DNA of 64,000 bases from Acanthosepion esculentum (taxonomy: Eukaryota; Mollusca; Cephalopoda; Sepiida; Sepiidae), in contig OZ038485.1 of assembly GCA_964036315.1 (NCBI GenBank), positions 75,068,784 to 75,132,783 of the forward strand, written 5' to 3'. Shown piece after piece: positions 1-13,500 of the stretch; the stretch's first letter is position 1, and each line of letters opens with the position of its first letter. A program made the position numbers and the translations under genes. Below the pieces are notes generated by a model. It was not told the DNA's origin, did not search any database, and was given only the letters and a program-made list of their open reading frames with translations.

Positions 1-604
1 CTTTTCTTTAAATGATTTAAAAAATATGATTGATTCTTATTTAAAACAGAAATTGTTAATGGTCCTTTTTAGAAATACATTATACATTTCTATACAGTTT
101 TGATCAGTACAGTACCTTTAACTTGGTTATCATCACAATATTTTGGCCAAAGAACACAACAGACTTTTTTTCAGGTATCTGTCATAACCATTGTGATCAT
201 GACAACCAAGATGACAACACTAGCAAAAGGAAATCAGTGTATAATAATGATAATTCATAATATTAAAAGTTTTGACAAAAATTGTCAATTTTGTTGAATT
301 TGCCAGATGGCTGTTGTTGGTGACAGTCATTTAATTAACAGCAAGCTATGATATTGATGTTTTAGATAAGTTAAAATATCCTAATTATTATATTTCATAA
401 GCTGCTAGGAGCCACAGATAATTTCCTTTTTATATTTACTATGTATTGTCCTGCAAATTTTGTAGCCCCTGTTTTCATATTCAAAATTTTTACCATTCAT
501 ATGTTCACAAATTGTGTACTTGGCTATTAGACAGGTATATTACAACATTAATATAGAAATATGTGTATATATCAATCCACAGGAATCCATAATATTTTCC
601 TGAC
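1..604. other. Sequence 3' of the last visible USP exon
   Basis: This is AT-rich sequence downstream, in gene orientation, of the left-most exon found. I looked on the minus strand for a final USP exon (acceptor, a short Tyr/Leu/Phe-rich C-terminus, stop) and did not find a convincing one. It is probably intron, with the terminal exon beyond the left edge. Without splicing, the preceding exon would run on through its donor and stop about 30 codons later. Confidence 0.5.
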
Positions 605-737
605 CTTGTGTCATTGTATTTGTTCCATTCTGCAGTTTCACTGTGCCGGCATTCAGCCCAGTAGTGTCCCATGGTTGCACAGTCCCCAGCATGACAGCAA
701 ACTGCAAATAACCTGTATTGTGTTGATCCTGATAGAC
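605..737 (-). CDS. USP exon L: catalytic His/Asn box
   Basis: This exon of 133 bases encodes [20 protein letters not shown], then [20 protein letters not shown], then NDT (residues 617-659). His640 and Asn657 complete the triad. The family pattern is 'Y.LxAVxxHxGxxxxGHYxAY'. This copy is Cys-rich (AVCC, GDC, AEC). The acceptor is TTATTCAG and the donor GTCAGG, leaving AG of the next codon. Confidence 0.93.
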
Positions 738-3700
738 CTGAATAATAAACAAAGCTATTTTAAATATATTTCCAAATAACAAAATAATCACTCATTACAA
801 GGATAAAGCTTACATGTATAAAAGGTAGCAAACTGGATTCTATAAAAGAGCATTCTTTAAATTTAGGAATAGCAGTATAATGTATACACTTCTAATTTTA
901 TAAAATAAGCTACAAATAAGAAATATATTTATAAAAAAACTTATCAAAGTTTGATTTAAATGATATTTCATTTTCAGTTTTCATACCAATATTTTTACTA
1001 TCAACATTTTTCCTGTAGTTGATATCAGTTTTTTTTTGTTAAATCTATCCTTTAACAAACTTGTTATTTATGAACTTCAATCATGCCAATCCTTTAAAAA
1101 ATTAGAGTAATTTAATTTTTCATTTCAATAAAATTAAAGTTTTTATAAAATTCCACCATTGTTATACAGTGGCTTTTTGTATTGGCATTCTCTTACTTTT
1201 GTTGACAAAAGGTGTAAGATCTAAACACTCCACAGGATATCGCATTTCTGTCTTTAGTTTTCCTAGTTTTTCTGCTCGTTGAAAATCTGAATTTTACTGT
1301 CAAGAAAAGCAGCTGAACAATATCAACAAAATAAGTTCATTGTTAAACAAAATACCATTAATATACAAATAAACTTTCAGATTAATTCTCATCCTTTGTT
1401 CCTGATAGGAATAGAATCTCAAGAAACAATGTGAATAATAAGTATTTTAACTCTTTTGATAAGTTTGGTAAAAGGCTACAGTTGTGGAGCATGTAATAAA
1501 TAAAGTATCTTGTAGTTTGAAACTTTTCGTTACATAGTATGCAGTTACATCTTTGTTTGAGTCACAAGAGCTGGTAATGTTTTTGCATGTTTATATTATT
1601 ATATATTTATGTTATACTACATCATTTTTTTTACTGGAAAAGGAAGATTTTCAATTATAGAAAAATGCAATAACTGAAGATGGGGTATTTTAATCCCAGA
1701 AATCTAATATATAAAAATGTTGAATATGATTAAATATTCAGCTTTCATGTTCATAATTAAATCAGATTAAAAAAATCCTTTGTTTTGCATAAAGCACAAT
1801 TTATGAAATTTGCTTGTAGAAAATATCAAACTGTATTTTTTACAGATTTTGAAACAGGAGTTTATGGTTTCCATATGGTTTTTACAGATTCCAAAAAGAG
1901 TTTATTGTTTCTTTTTTGCCAGAACACTGCTTGCAACAATGGACTATGAAAATAACCAAGATATTTAATACTTAAAAAAATATTTAATACTCAAAAAATG
2001 CCTCCTCTCAAATTCTATTTTGTATAAGTTGACAAAAGGGAAAATTCACAACTGGATTAAATTTTACTAAACAAGATGACAATGATCGCAAATATACTGA
2101 CTAGATTAATTTGTTTCAGCCATGCAAGATGATAACAGTCATTGCTACTTATAAAGGAGAAAGCAGTCATCTTGATGTCAGATTAAAGTCATATCTTTGT
2201 GTTCAGTGATCCAATGCCCATCATACGACTTCATCACTCTACTGATCTTGCTGGCATCCAGACTTTAAACTTCTCAATTGCTCAATCTTTCACTCAAAGA
2301 ATATAATTCCCTACAAGTTTCCCTTGTAATTCTAACAGACACACTTCTCTACTTGATCTCTTCCTTACCACATCCCCAAACTCATGTTGTTCTTTGCAGC
2401 TCTGGCCACTTGGCAATTAGGATCATGCTGTAGTATCTATTGATATTTCTTTTGAGTCATTTCAGAAAGGAAGCTTCTATTCATAAGATTTCTTTCTGTT
2501 ACTAGTATACTAATTGGGATTCATTTCATGATTTTCTTTGTGATGCTCCTTGGAGGGAAATTTTTAACCATCTATCTTCTTGAGTAAAAGCAGGCATCAA
2601 TGCATTTGTACTTTCTCATAAATACCATGTGAAACCACAAGCTTCTTAGTTCACACCTACCTGTTCAACAGTTATATCCCACAGGAATCCCCCTTTTCCA
2701 GTCATACCAATATAATAGATCTGATCATAACAGATTCTTCTTTGTAATTTTACATAATTGTAAAAATGTCTGACAGAATGAGTGTAGTGTCTAATAAGTT
2801 TGGTTCTTGTGACTACTGTTAGCTCTTTAAAAGTGTGTTAAATAGGAGTGTCTTCTATCCCTCCTCTCTTCATTCAATTTAAGATATTATCTTCTGCTGA
2901 TATAGTAGTATGTTTTGCTCATAGATTCTCTTCCAATTCAATTCTTGACTCATCTGGTGTACCTGACTTTCCACTTAGAACTGAGTCTGTATTGTGTGAT
3001 ATATATATATAATTCCCTCCAAGGTTTCTGTTATCATCATGGATACCCACAAAGCTTGATGGTATTCTTGCAATAGTACTTGTTCCTATACTGATGCCAC
3101 AACTATTTACTCCTGTCTTAATGATAATTCTGATTGATTTGATATTGTCAAATTAGCAACTGATCTTAAAAATGACCCACAATCTTTTGTTAATTGGGGC
3201 AAGAAATGGCTTGTTAATTTTAATGCCTTCAAAATGAAACTCCTCTCTTTTAATTGTCTTAGAGAACCCTTTTTGCCTTCCATCAGCATGGCTGATGCTA
3301 ACCTCCAGGAGAGCAACTCATTGCATCTTTCCCAAGTTATCATTTTCTGATAAGAAGATTATATTGAATCAATTACTAGGTCTGCTGCTAGAAGAATTGG
3401 TTCACTGTGTCATGCTAAACACTTTCTCTCACCAGAATTTCTTACACATTTATAAGTCTACTATTCATCTATGTATTGAATATTGCTGTCACATCTGGTC
3501 TGATATATATTTACAGATTCTTGATAAAATACAAAGAAGAATCTGCAATTTCCTGACCTAGAATCTTGGCTTCAGTCAACAGACTCACTGCTTCTCTGTG
3601 CTTTTTCTATAAATATTTTCATGGTAATTGTCCTAATGAGCTTTCCTCTCTGGTACCTTGACTTTACGAATTTAAGCACAGTTCGAGATTGGCAGCAAGG

Positions 3701-6700
3701 TCTCATCATTTTAAAAATCAAAATCAGTCAAACATATTTCATTTATCTGAACTAAACCTATTCTAATATTTTATTTTAGATAAGCATTTCAAAATTTAGA
3801 AAACTATACTCAACATTTGATAAAAACACTGATAAAATCAGTTCAACTAATGTCTGTTAATTTCTTTGCTGTTTTTGTACAAAGAACATTTGAATTATCA
3901 CAGCTTGGTTATGTTTGACAACAACTTAAACAAGTTGGTTGCACTTTCAACCTTACAAATATATCTACTTTAATTAGGCTCCAGGAGTTAGCAGCAGAAA
4001 TATGCGAGGCCAGCCAGACAAAAATTTGTGAAGTGAAGCCAGAAATAAACACCAAGACAGGCAATCATCAAATGACAAAAAAAATGGTTTCTGAGTTGGA
4101 GGATCCGTGCATTCTTCTGGTTAATAAATTAATTCTTTGAAAATAAATATTTAACATTTTTCAACCAATGGGTCACATTCTCAAAAAACAATAAAAAACA
4201 TGCATCAGGATCCCTTTGAAGAGTATTTAAGCAAAGCTTCTAAACCAAACAAGCTTGTAAGGAGAAGAGACAGATACAGATAGCAATAGTTTATGACGTG
4301 TATGGCTTCAGAGAGATTCCTTTACTCATTCACTTACCTTCCTCATCAAGGTACATGACACTTACACTTTCTTCCTCACTTTCTCCCTTGCCTCTTTTTC
4401 TCATACATATATGCAAAGAAATCAAATTTCTGTTCATCTTCAAAAACAAGGAACTTAAACTTAAGAAGTTTAATACAAGCCGAGAAAAATCTAGTTGTAA
4501 AAACACAAAAATAAAAATATTTTATATTTTTATATTTAAAAACCTTTCTTGCTTTTTTCATTGTTGTGAACTGATTCAGATTAAAAAATAAACTGGACAA
4601 AATATTTGAAAATGTTATTTAATCATATAAATGTTAAATTTCTTTCAGAAAACGACTTTTTCTTTATTCTTTTTCAATAATTTCAATTATTCAGAATTTT
4701 TAATTATCTGAACATATTTTTTCAACTGCTGTCTCTAGGTGCTTAGATATTCAAGGAAGCACTGCAGTTAAGATATATTCTCACCCACTTCTACTCTCAT
4801 TACAATAAAATTATGCTTTTAATTATGTTATCTTAATATTTCTAACTGGATAAAGCTATATGATGTACAATTTATTTTGGGATGTATTCTAATAATAGAA
4901 TTTCTGTATGTATATTTTTCTATCAGTGAATCTAACTGTAACATTAAAATATTTGAGTTTTGTAATAATAACAATAATATACCTTCTAGAAAAATAGGGA
5001 AGACATTTTTATAATGATAATTCTCAAATATATTTTAAGTTCAATAATTATTGATATCTATTTATAGAAATCTCAGTATGTATATATATATTCACACATG
5101 ATAGTATTCAAGGATACATAGTACAAGGACTTCAGGCAAATGCACAAATTTTTTGTTGCAATCATGCATTGTTAGTTTTCCGCACTTCTTGCACATCTGA
5201 AATAAGCAAAAAAATTATATTTATCTATTTGTACATATATTGCTCTTTGATAAAATGAATACATTTACATAATAAAAGTAGTACAGTTTATATAACTGGG
5301 TATATCTAAAACCAAAAAATAATGAACAAGAACTGTTTTGACTCATTTTGTACCCATAAATCAATGTTTCTTTTTATATTTATTTTCTGCAACAATTTAT
5401 GCTAATATAATTACTATTAAATGTAAACTTTCATAATTTGTTAAATTTAAATAAAAATAAAGGGTCACTTCACAAATTAAGTAACTTTTGAATAGGTTAA
5501 AAAAGTACAAATATGATGCAAGAGAAAATTTGTTTTACAATGTGTTTTAAGTTTACTTGTTGAAAAATATTTTCTCAGTCTTTTTAAACTTCACATGCAG
5601 GTAGATTACAAGGTGAGCTGAAAATTTCTGAGCCTAATCCACTTCACACAATCTTATCAAACATCAAAGTTTCTTTTGGTAGGGACTTCTTTGTTGGGTT
5701 GAAAAACTTACATTACCCTTCATATAATTAAATGTCATATTACAAGAGAGATTGATATCTAAAAAATCTTTCAAAGTGATGCATATATTAAATGTCATAT
5801 TTAACATACAAATCTGGGGATGAAAAATGATAATGTGTTTAATTCTAAAATTAAAAAAAGGATATAGTCATAGTTTTCTATATTAGATAAAGTTATTTCT
5901 CATTTTATATACAATGAAATCACATTATGCCAAAGCAATATGATTAAACAGTATTAAATGAGTAATTCAAATTATACAGGTAATTTGATGTCAAAGAAAA
6001 GTGATGGTTCTTATAACTGTAAATTCTAAACTTAAGATGCTAAAATGGCATAAATGCAATGATAATGTAGTTTCAATTGGTAAAGAGAGAGCATTGTACA
6101 TTTTTATTGTGTTTTTCCAGTTTTCAAATAAGATTTTGTATATAGGGATTATAATTGTTGATAAATTGTCTGAATTTCAAGTTTGTTCTGTTGTTTTTGT
6201 TCAAATACATTCAACCTTCTTAGTTATTTTGAAGAATCATGTGCTGTCCTCATGGTGATCAAGCCAGTATAGGGAAAATTGTAAAAATAAAATAAAAATT
6301 TAAACTGACAAACTTTGTTGGTTAAATCTAATCAAAATTGTTTAGATGAATACTTGCTGCCTAAATATACTATATATCATGAATAATTGGTAAAAGACTT
6401 ACATTGTTAGAAGTGCATTCCATGAAATCTCGAATAATCTCCTCCATGTCTACAACTCTGATTGCCTGTAAATTATAAAACAGTATTGATTAAGCCAGGT
6501 AGATTTATTTTAATTGTTCACAATAGAATACTTGTATGCAAGGAATATACAGAAAGGGACAATCATGTTATTTCTTTTTGGGAAAACCCAAATATACTGT
6601 ATCATTATTAGATATAAATTTGATATTTAATTAAGCTGTGATCCAACTATATTAGTTTTAACTTTTGCAAAAGGTTTAGTGATCAGTTCCTAAATTTAAT

Positions 6701-7548
6701 TATTCTATTGTACTTATTCTTTTATTGGATAGAATTATACAGGACCACCATTATGATATTGCATCAGAAAAAGCAGAAGTCTGTAAATGGGTATCACAGA
6801 TGAAAATTTCAAACAGGTACTAGGTGTTATCTGATTGCATCTTCTTAATCTACATGATTAAAGAAACTTAGCAGTTTTTATTTCATCAAAACATCTCAAA
6901 CCGTTTAATTTTGGCAGATTTATTTTATTTTTACACATGTGCTCGACTTAGTCATTTTTTTGTCTATTATGATTTAGGACAAAATACCATATTTGGACTC
7001 CTATATTTTAAAAAGCAATTAAGAACAACAGTTAAAATTATACTAGCTTGTTAGGCACATGACAAAGGAATTAATAATAAAATTACAGATAGTATCACTG
7101 CATATTTCTTAAATAAATTCAGTCTGAATATGCAAATTTTATAAATCAAAACTTCTGCAATAACGTGCAAACAACTCATAACCTGAGGTTTGACATCCCA
7201 AATTTCAAATATCACATTATGACTATACCAGTAACAGCCTAAGTTTTTTGGGAGTGATAGAATGGATATATTCTGGATTATTCCACTTCAAAATTTTAAA
7301 AAAATTGCTTTTTAACCTTTTGTCACAAGGTATTTGAAAGGCCAATTTTAGACTTGTTTGAATTGTATAATAAAATGAATACTTCTTACACTAGAAACAC
7401 CAAATTTCATATCTAGCCATTTCTGGGGGTGCTCTTTATTTATCATGGTTAAAATGACCTAAAATCAACAGGTTAGAATGTATATGGAGCAGATGCTGAA
7501 CAAGTACAGTCCTGACTCAACATGTACAATTTCTGGACTGGAGAGTGA

Positions 7549-7591
<43 letters not shown>

Positions 7592-10500
7592 AACACACGC
7601 CAAGCAATACCCACTAATAATTACTAATAATCCGTATGAAATAAATATTACTAAGAAATAATAATAAATTAGGAAAATGAATATTAAATCATAAATTTGT
7701 ATCTAGATAGCAATAAATCGTAACTAAAATCTATTCATTAGATAATTTAAAAAGTAAGAAAATTGTTTGAAGGGGTAACTTTAAACAAAATGTTACTTGG
7801 TAACTGAAATGCTGATAATTATTGTGAGAATACTGCAAAAACATAAAAGACATTCTAGAATTTTTTTGTAGAATGTTTTTTTTATCTCATTCTTTGAATA
7901 TGAACATTTTTCATTCAATAAGTCCTACGTTTTTTTTTTGTGATTTGAATCTGAGCATAAAGTAAACAAATTGATTTTTGTTTCATATTTTTTATGACGA
8001 AAACTGTTTTTAAATCCCATTTACATTTTACATATCATAGAAAATTAATATTTAAAACAAATTCTTAACAATTTCCTTGAAAATTTCGTCCATAGAAAAC
8101 ATGCTGGTCGATTCTTTTGTGTCCGTCTTGACGCTGTGTATTGAGCCTCGCGTGGAGTTGAAATGATAGCCGAGTGAGTCGCACATGGTTACACGTAATC
8201 GCACATGCGCAAAATGGAGCTGTCGTTTCATATTTGATATTGATTTAGTTTCATAGATTATTTAATGAGCGTTTTAATGATATATTTTATGTGTTTTATT
8301 TTTAGAAGAAGCATTTGAATTTTACGATCAAACTTTTCATTTGAATTGTTTACAAACTTCTTATTAAAATTAAAAAATATAAAATATATGAAAATGAAGC
8401 TTAGAATGTTAACTTTCAAACTAATGTATTACCAAAATTGTAATAAACCCTGCGGAGTGTGCATATTACAAAATTTGAGGAAGTCTAACCTGCCGTCAGT
8501 GAAAAAAAATGAGCAAAATTTTGTGAAATCACCAAAATGTCTCTATTTTCAAACTGTAATGTTCATCGCACACTGTAGTACATATAAAAATAAATAAGAT
8601 AGAAACAAAGTTCATGAAATAAGCTTTTATTTGGTGTGCATTATGTTTTTATGGAGATATTGAATGAAATAACACGGCGAGTTGAATATATGCATTTTTT
8701 AGTTTTTAGTTAAGAATTTCATCAGCTGTAAGCTGAGTGTTGGGATACCTGCTGTAAATGATTTAATGTCTGTAGATACAACTGGAGTACCAAAGGCATT
8801 TTTGTATATTTCTTGATAAAAAACTCTTTGTGTTTCTTTTCTATACCACTTACAGATTAAGTTAGATAATCGTTGCAGTAGAAATGAATATTATGTAAAC
8901 TTTAATGAAGAACATAGTAGCATTTTGAGGTTGCTGATTACAATAAAAATCTGATCAAGCCAATTTTCACCTTTAATTTATAAATAGTAATTTATATTTT
9001 TTTAAGAAGAGATTTGGTAAAATTGTAAAACATGAGATTTTTATGAAATAAGAGATATATTTCATTATGTTAGGGTGTCCTATGGAGGTCCTCGAGAAGT
9101 GTTCATCCTGTGATATAATCACACAATAGATTCATAAAAACAATGAATTGAGTATTTAAGGCAGGAGAATGAGTGAATACAAAGCAGCGAATACAGCAGC
9201 TGAAGGAAAAGGCAAGATTCAAGGAAATGAGAGAGAAGAGAGACTAGTACAACATGGAAGAGAAGGTGTATTTAAAAATTTGCTGTGAATTGTGCAGAGT
9301 GCCACTAAAGTTTTAGGAGAGAGATAATATCTTACCTTTTTCATGGGCATAGAAAGATCAAAGCTTGTGTGATACTCTTTGAAGTGAGTGTTGCAAGTAA
9401 GACAAGTATAACTGTGTTTCATCTGCAGTGCAAAAACATCTGCAAATTGACAAAGTGAATATTGAAGAATTTACATAAAATAACACTGGGATTGTGAAAA
9501 TGTCTACAGAAACATGTCCTTTTACTCAGAGACATAAATGATTAAGTGAAACAGAAAACTTTGTAGCTAATAAACCTACTTTTAGTGATAATTGCTTTTA
9601 TAACATTGTTATTCAAGAGATTATTATGGCTATTGAAAATGTATCTTTTATATTTGATGTATTGATCATGTGAATTTTGTATCTAAGGGTTCAATAGCCA
9701 GTCAAATATTTTATAAAATATGATTAAAAGTTTAAGCTAAAAGAAAAGCCATAAATTAAGTAAAACATGTTGCTGGTTTATCATTATTATTTGGTTATTA
9801 CAAATATTGTCACTAACTATAAAAGTCTTATCTGGCTATTGGTAGTAACCTTTATGTTCAACATCTCAAAGATATTAGCAAATAAAGTAAATATTTAATA
9901 GGGTCTGTAAATCAGTTTAGGACATTCAGAGAAACTATTTCTTTCAACTTTCATGCTGCTATTTATGAATAGTTCTACATATCTATCTGCTTGTCAAATA
10001 AACTCTACTGATCAAATAATATAACTTGAAATTTTTATTTGTTTGTTTTTAATAAAATTTGTTGTTAATATTTCCATATTTATTTTAGTGGTATTATGTT
10101 AACTTCATGTTCTCAAATAGACCACATGTTTAATCCTGAATCTGAATAGAGCATGACACTACCCATCCATCCAAAAATTGTGTAGATACGTTTATTTATT
10201 TGCTATAAAGTGATGGTTGTCAAACAAACAAACAAGCCTATTTAAGATTATTCGATAATTAATATAATATAGAAGTTATCTCTGTTCCAATTCAGTTATG
10301 AAATTAAGACAGGAGCACATGAATTATGATTTCTAAATCCTGAAAGGATGTGGCACATAAAAAGAAAGATACAATCTGGGAATAAGAGTCAAACTTTATC
10401 TTTTCTTAGTTTTGCAAAAATCATCTCTTCCCAAAAATATTAAAAAGAATATTTCATATCCAATATCAAAATTTTTAATTAAATTTCTCATGAATTTGTT

Positions 10501-13500
10501 TTGTAAATGTTATTTTTATAAAAAAAAATTGCTTGATTTTTTTATTTTTAAAAACAAGCATTTTTTAGGTTGAGATCCAAGTAGGTTGAATCCAGGATCA
10601 TATCTATTATTCTCTGTATTTAAATATAAATGATATTTAGTAAACAAGAAGAAATATATGTCTTGGAGTGTTCCTTGAAGTTTTATAAATTATGCAGATA
10701 TGAAATATATTTGAGCAAACTCTTCAATATATTGACAAAAAACATGCACAAAATTGGCAATTTGATGAATAAATTAGAAAATTGGAATGAACATGTGTAA
10801 CACAAGTTTAGGTGTGTTTTAAAGGAATGAATTCCAGAGTTTAGGTCACTTCTCCTCACACATACAAAACAAATACATTCATCAGTAATATGGTATAAGG
10901 TAAATAATATTGGAATTATAAAGAAAGTCTGCTTTGAATGTAAAAAATCTGTAAACAAAGTTGCTTATCTGGTCAAGAACAAAAGTAACCAAAATTCTTA
11001 AGCAACTATTTACATTAAATCAATGAGTACAATATCAGAATATTTTTTATTATTGTTCACAGGAAATGTTGACTAGAATAATTTTAAAAAGAGTAGATTC
11101 TATCAGTTTTCAGTTCTTAACATTCATTGCCAGCTTTCTATAACAGGAATACTACATGTGTAGTTGATATATTTAATTTAAATAACACTTTATAGTAATA
11201 TATCATGATGACAAAATGGCTTAATGACAAATTTAATGTTCCAGTTCTGATATATGTTTTCTATTATTTGCATATTTGTGATTTTCAAATTCAAGTATTA
11301 ACTAACCTGTTATCTTTGTATCTCCTTTGCAGAAGTTATACCAGGATGTTATATCAACACTGAAAGAAAGACTTTTTAAAATGTATCATTAATAATTATA
11401 ATTCTTTCAGATAGTAAACCATTTTCAGCTAGAGACATTTAATTCAACTGCTGTTTTTTCAGTTTTTGCTTATAGGAACAATACATAGCAAAATGGTTAC
11501 ATCTATAAAATACTCTTGTCTCATTGAATGATAAGGTTATCTAGATATCATTTTCAATTGTATTTTAGCTTGGATTATAAAAATTTATCAGTGTGTATTT
11601 CTATTACCTATAAAGTTAAAATATAAAAGAAGTATTTAATCATAATTAAGTGATAACAATAGCTGTAGCTGTTAAAGGAATAAATATTTACATTGACATG
11701 CAACAAGTAGTATATGAAGGTAATGTTTATGACACCACTATACCATTACATCATGGAAATGTGTCTAGACCTTGCATTTCCAATGTTTTGATGGATCAGT
11801 GCAGACACCACCTAGGCTGATTATGGCAAGATTATGTGAATTATTGAGATTAAAATGGGGCAGGCAAATGAGATGTTCCATTTTTGAAATTGTGAGAGGC
11901 ATTTAACATCTCTTGATCTACAGTGTTAAGTGAGTACATTACTGCCCACCGTGGATGTTACAGTGATTGATAATCAGTCCTAGATGATTATAACCAGAGC
12001 TGTCTGGCTAGAATTCTTTGCAATAACAGACAAATGACATTTGAGATAACTTGTATTTATGCTAAATACAAGAGGTACCAGATTTATATCCAAAAGGTCA
12101 TTTCAGTGTTTTTAGCTTCCATGAGATATGGGAGTGGAAGACCTATGAGAGTGCCTTTGCTAACATCATAAACCTGAACACAGCACAATATCATTTTCTG
12201 ATCCAAATTAACTAAGTTCCAATTTAGAGTCTTTACATAAATGCATGTTATATCTTTTTCAATATTTAATATTGTGTTTTGATCTGCATTTGTTATTATG
12301 ACAATAATGTTTACTTTAAAAACAAACATAAAACATAGAAAAATTATGAATGTTACAGGAATATTTCCTAAAGTTGTCTGAAATACGGGTCTCATTAATT
12401 TTGTTGCTCTTGTTAAGACAATTTTTCAGCTCATTCATTATATGCTACCTATATGAAAAGAGATGGCCCTTTTTTCTCTGGAGCAAAAATTGGAAAATGG
12501 TATTAAACAATGGAACCATGATAAATATACTGATCAAAGCAATCCATTCACCACATTGCTTGCAAATCTAGAAAATAATATAAGGGGGAAACAAGACAAC
12601 CTGAAAGAGTCAGCCATGAGAAGAAGCATAAGAAAGCCATAGTCAAAGGTAAAATTGCAGTAACCTAAAAAGTTTGTTCTGTCTTTCAATGTAATTAGGA
12701 TTTAGCTATAACTTTATTAAAAATACCACTTTTTATTGTCATATGAGGAAAACATTTGTTAAAATTGGAGTATTTGTGTTTATTGCTTCTAATATTGAAT
12801 CAAATACACAAGATTTTTTTCATATTTTGAGTTTATAAATGTAGCTTAAACACAAAAAGATTTGGACAAAAGTTACTTATAGAGAAGTTACTGTAAATGA
12901 TCAAATGGTTTGCAGGATATTTTGTTAGAGATTTCTTATTAAACAATGCTCCATGTTTGGGAAAACCAGTTGAGGTTAATAATGATTAAATGAAGATATT
13001 ACTTTAACATAGTATTATATAATACAGGAGAGAGCTGACATACTCAAAATATCTAAATCAAACATTGAAAATCATTTAAAATCATTATGCTTGATTATGT
13101 TTGTTACTTTGATGTATGGCTTGCACATAAATGTAAAATGTCTACTGGACCATATTTCTGAATACAATTTGTTACATAATGAAAATTTTCCATTTCTTTA
13201 AATAAATTGTGACAAGCCATGAATGGCAGATACTTTACAACAATATGGAATGCAAGTGATCATGCAGCAAGTAATATTAACTGGACTAAATGCTGATCTT
13301 CATCCAAACAAGATCATGTTGTTAGGTTATGGAATTGGAAAGGTTCCTTTCAGACAAGAAAATGTTTGTTCAAATAATACTTCTGATTAGACTAACTGAA
13401 GGTAGAAATCAATGAAAAACAACCAGAATTAGTTAACAGAGAGAGCATAATATTACATAAAAATGTTCTGGGTGGATATAATTAAAATTTTGTCTGAAGA

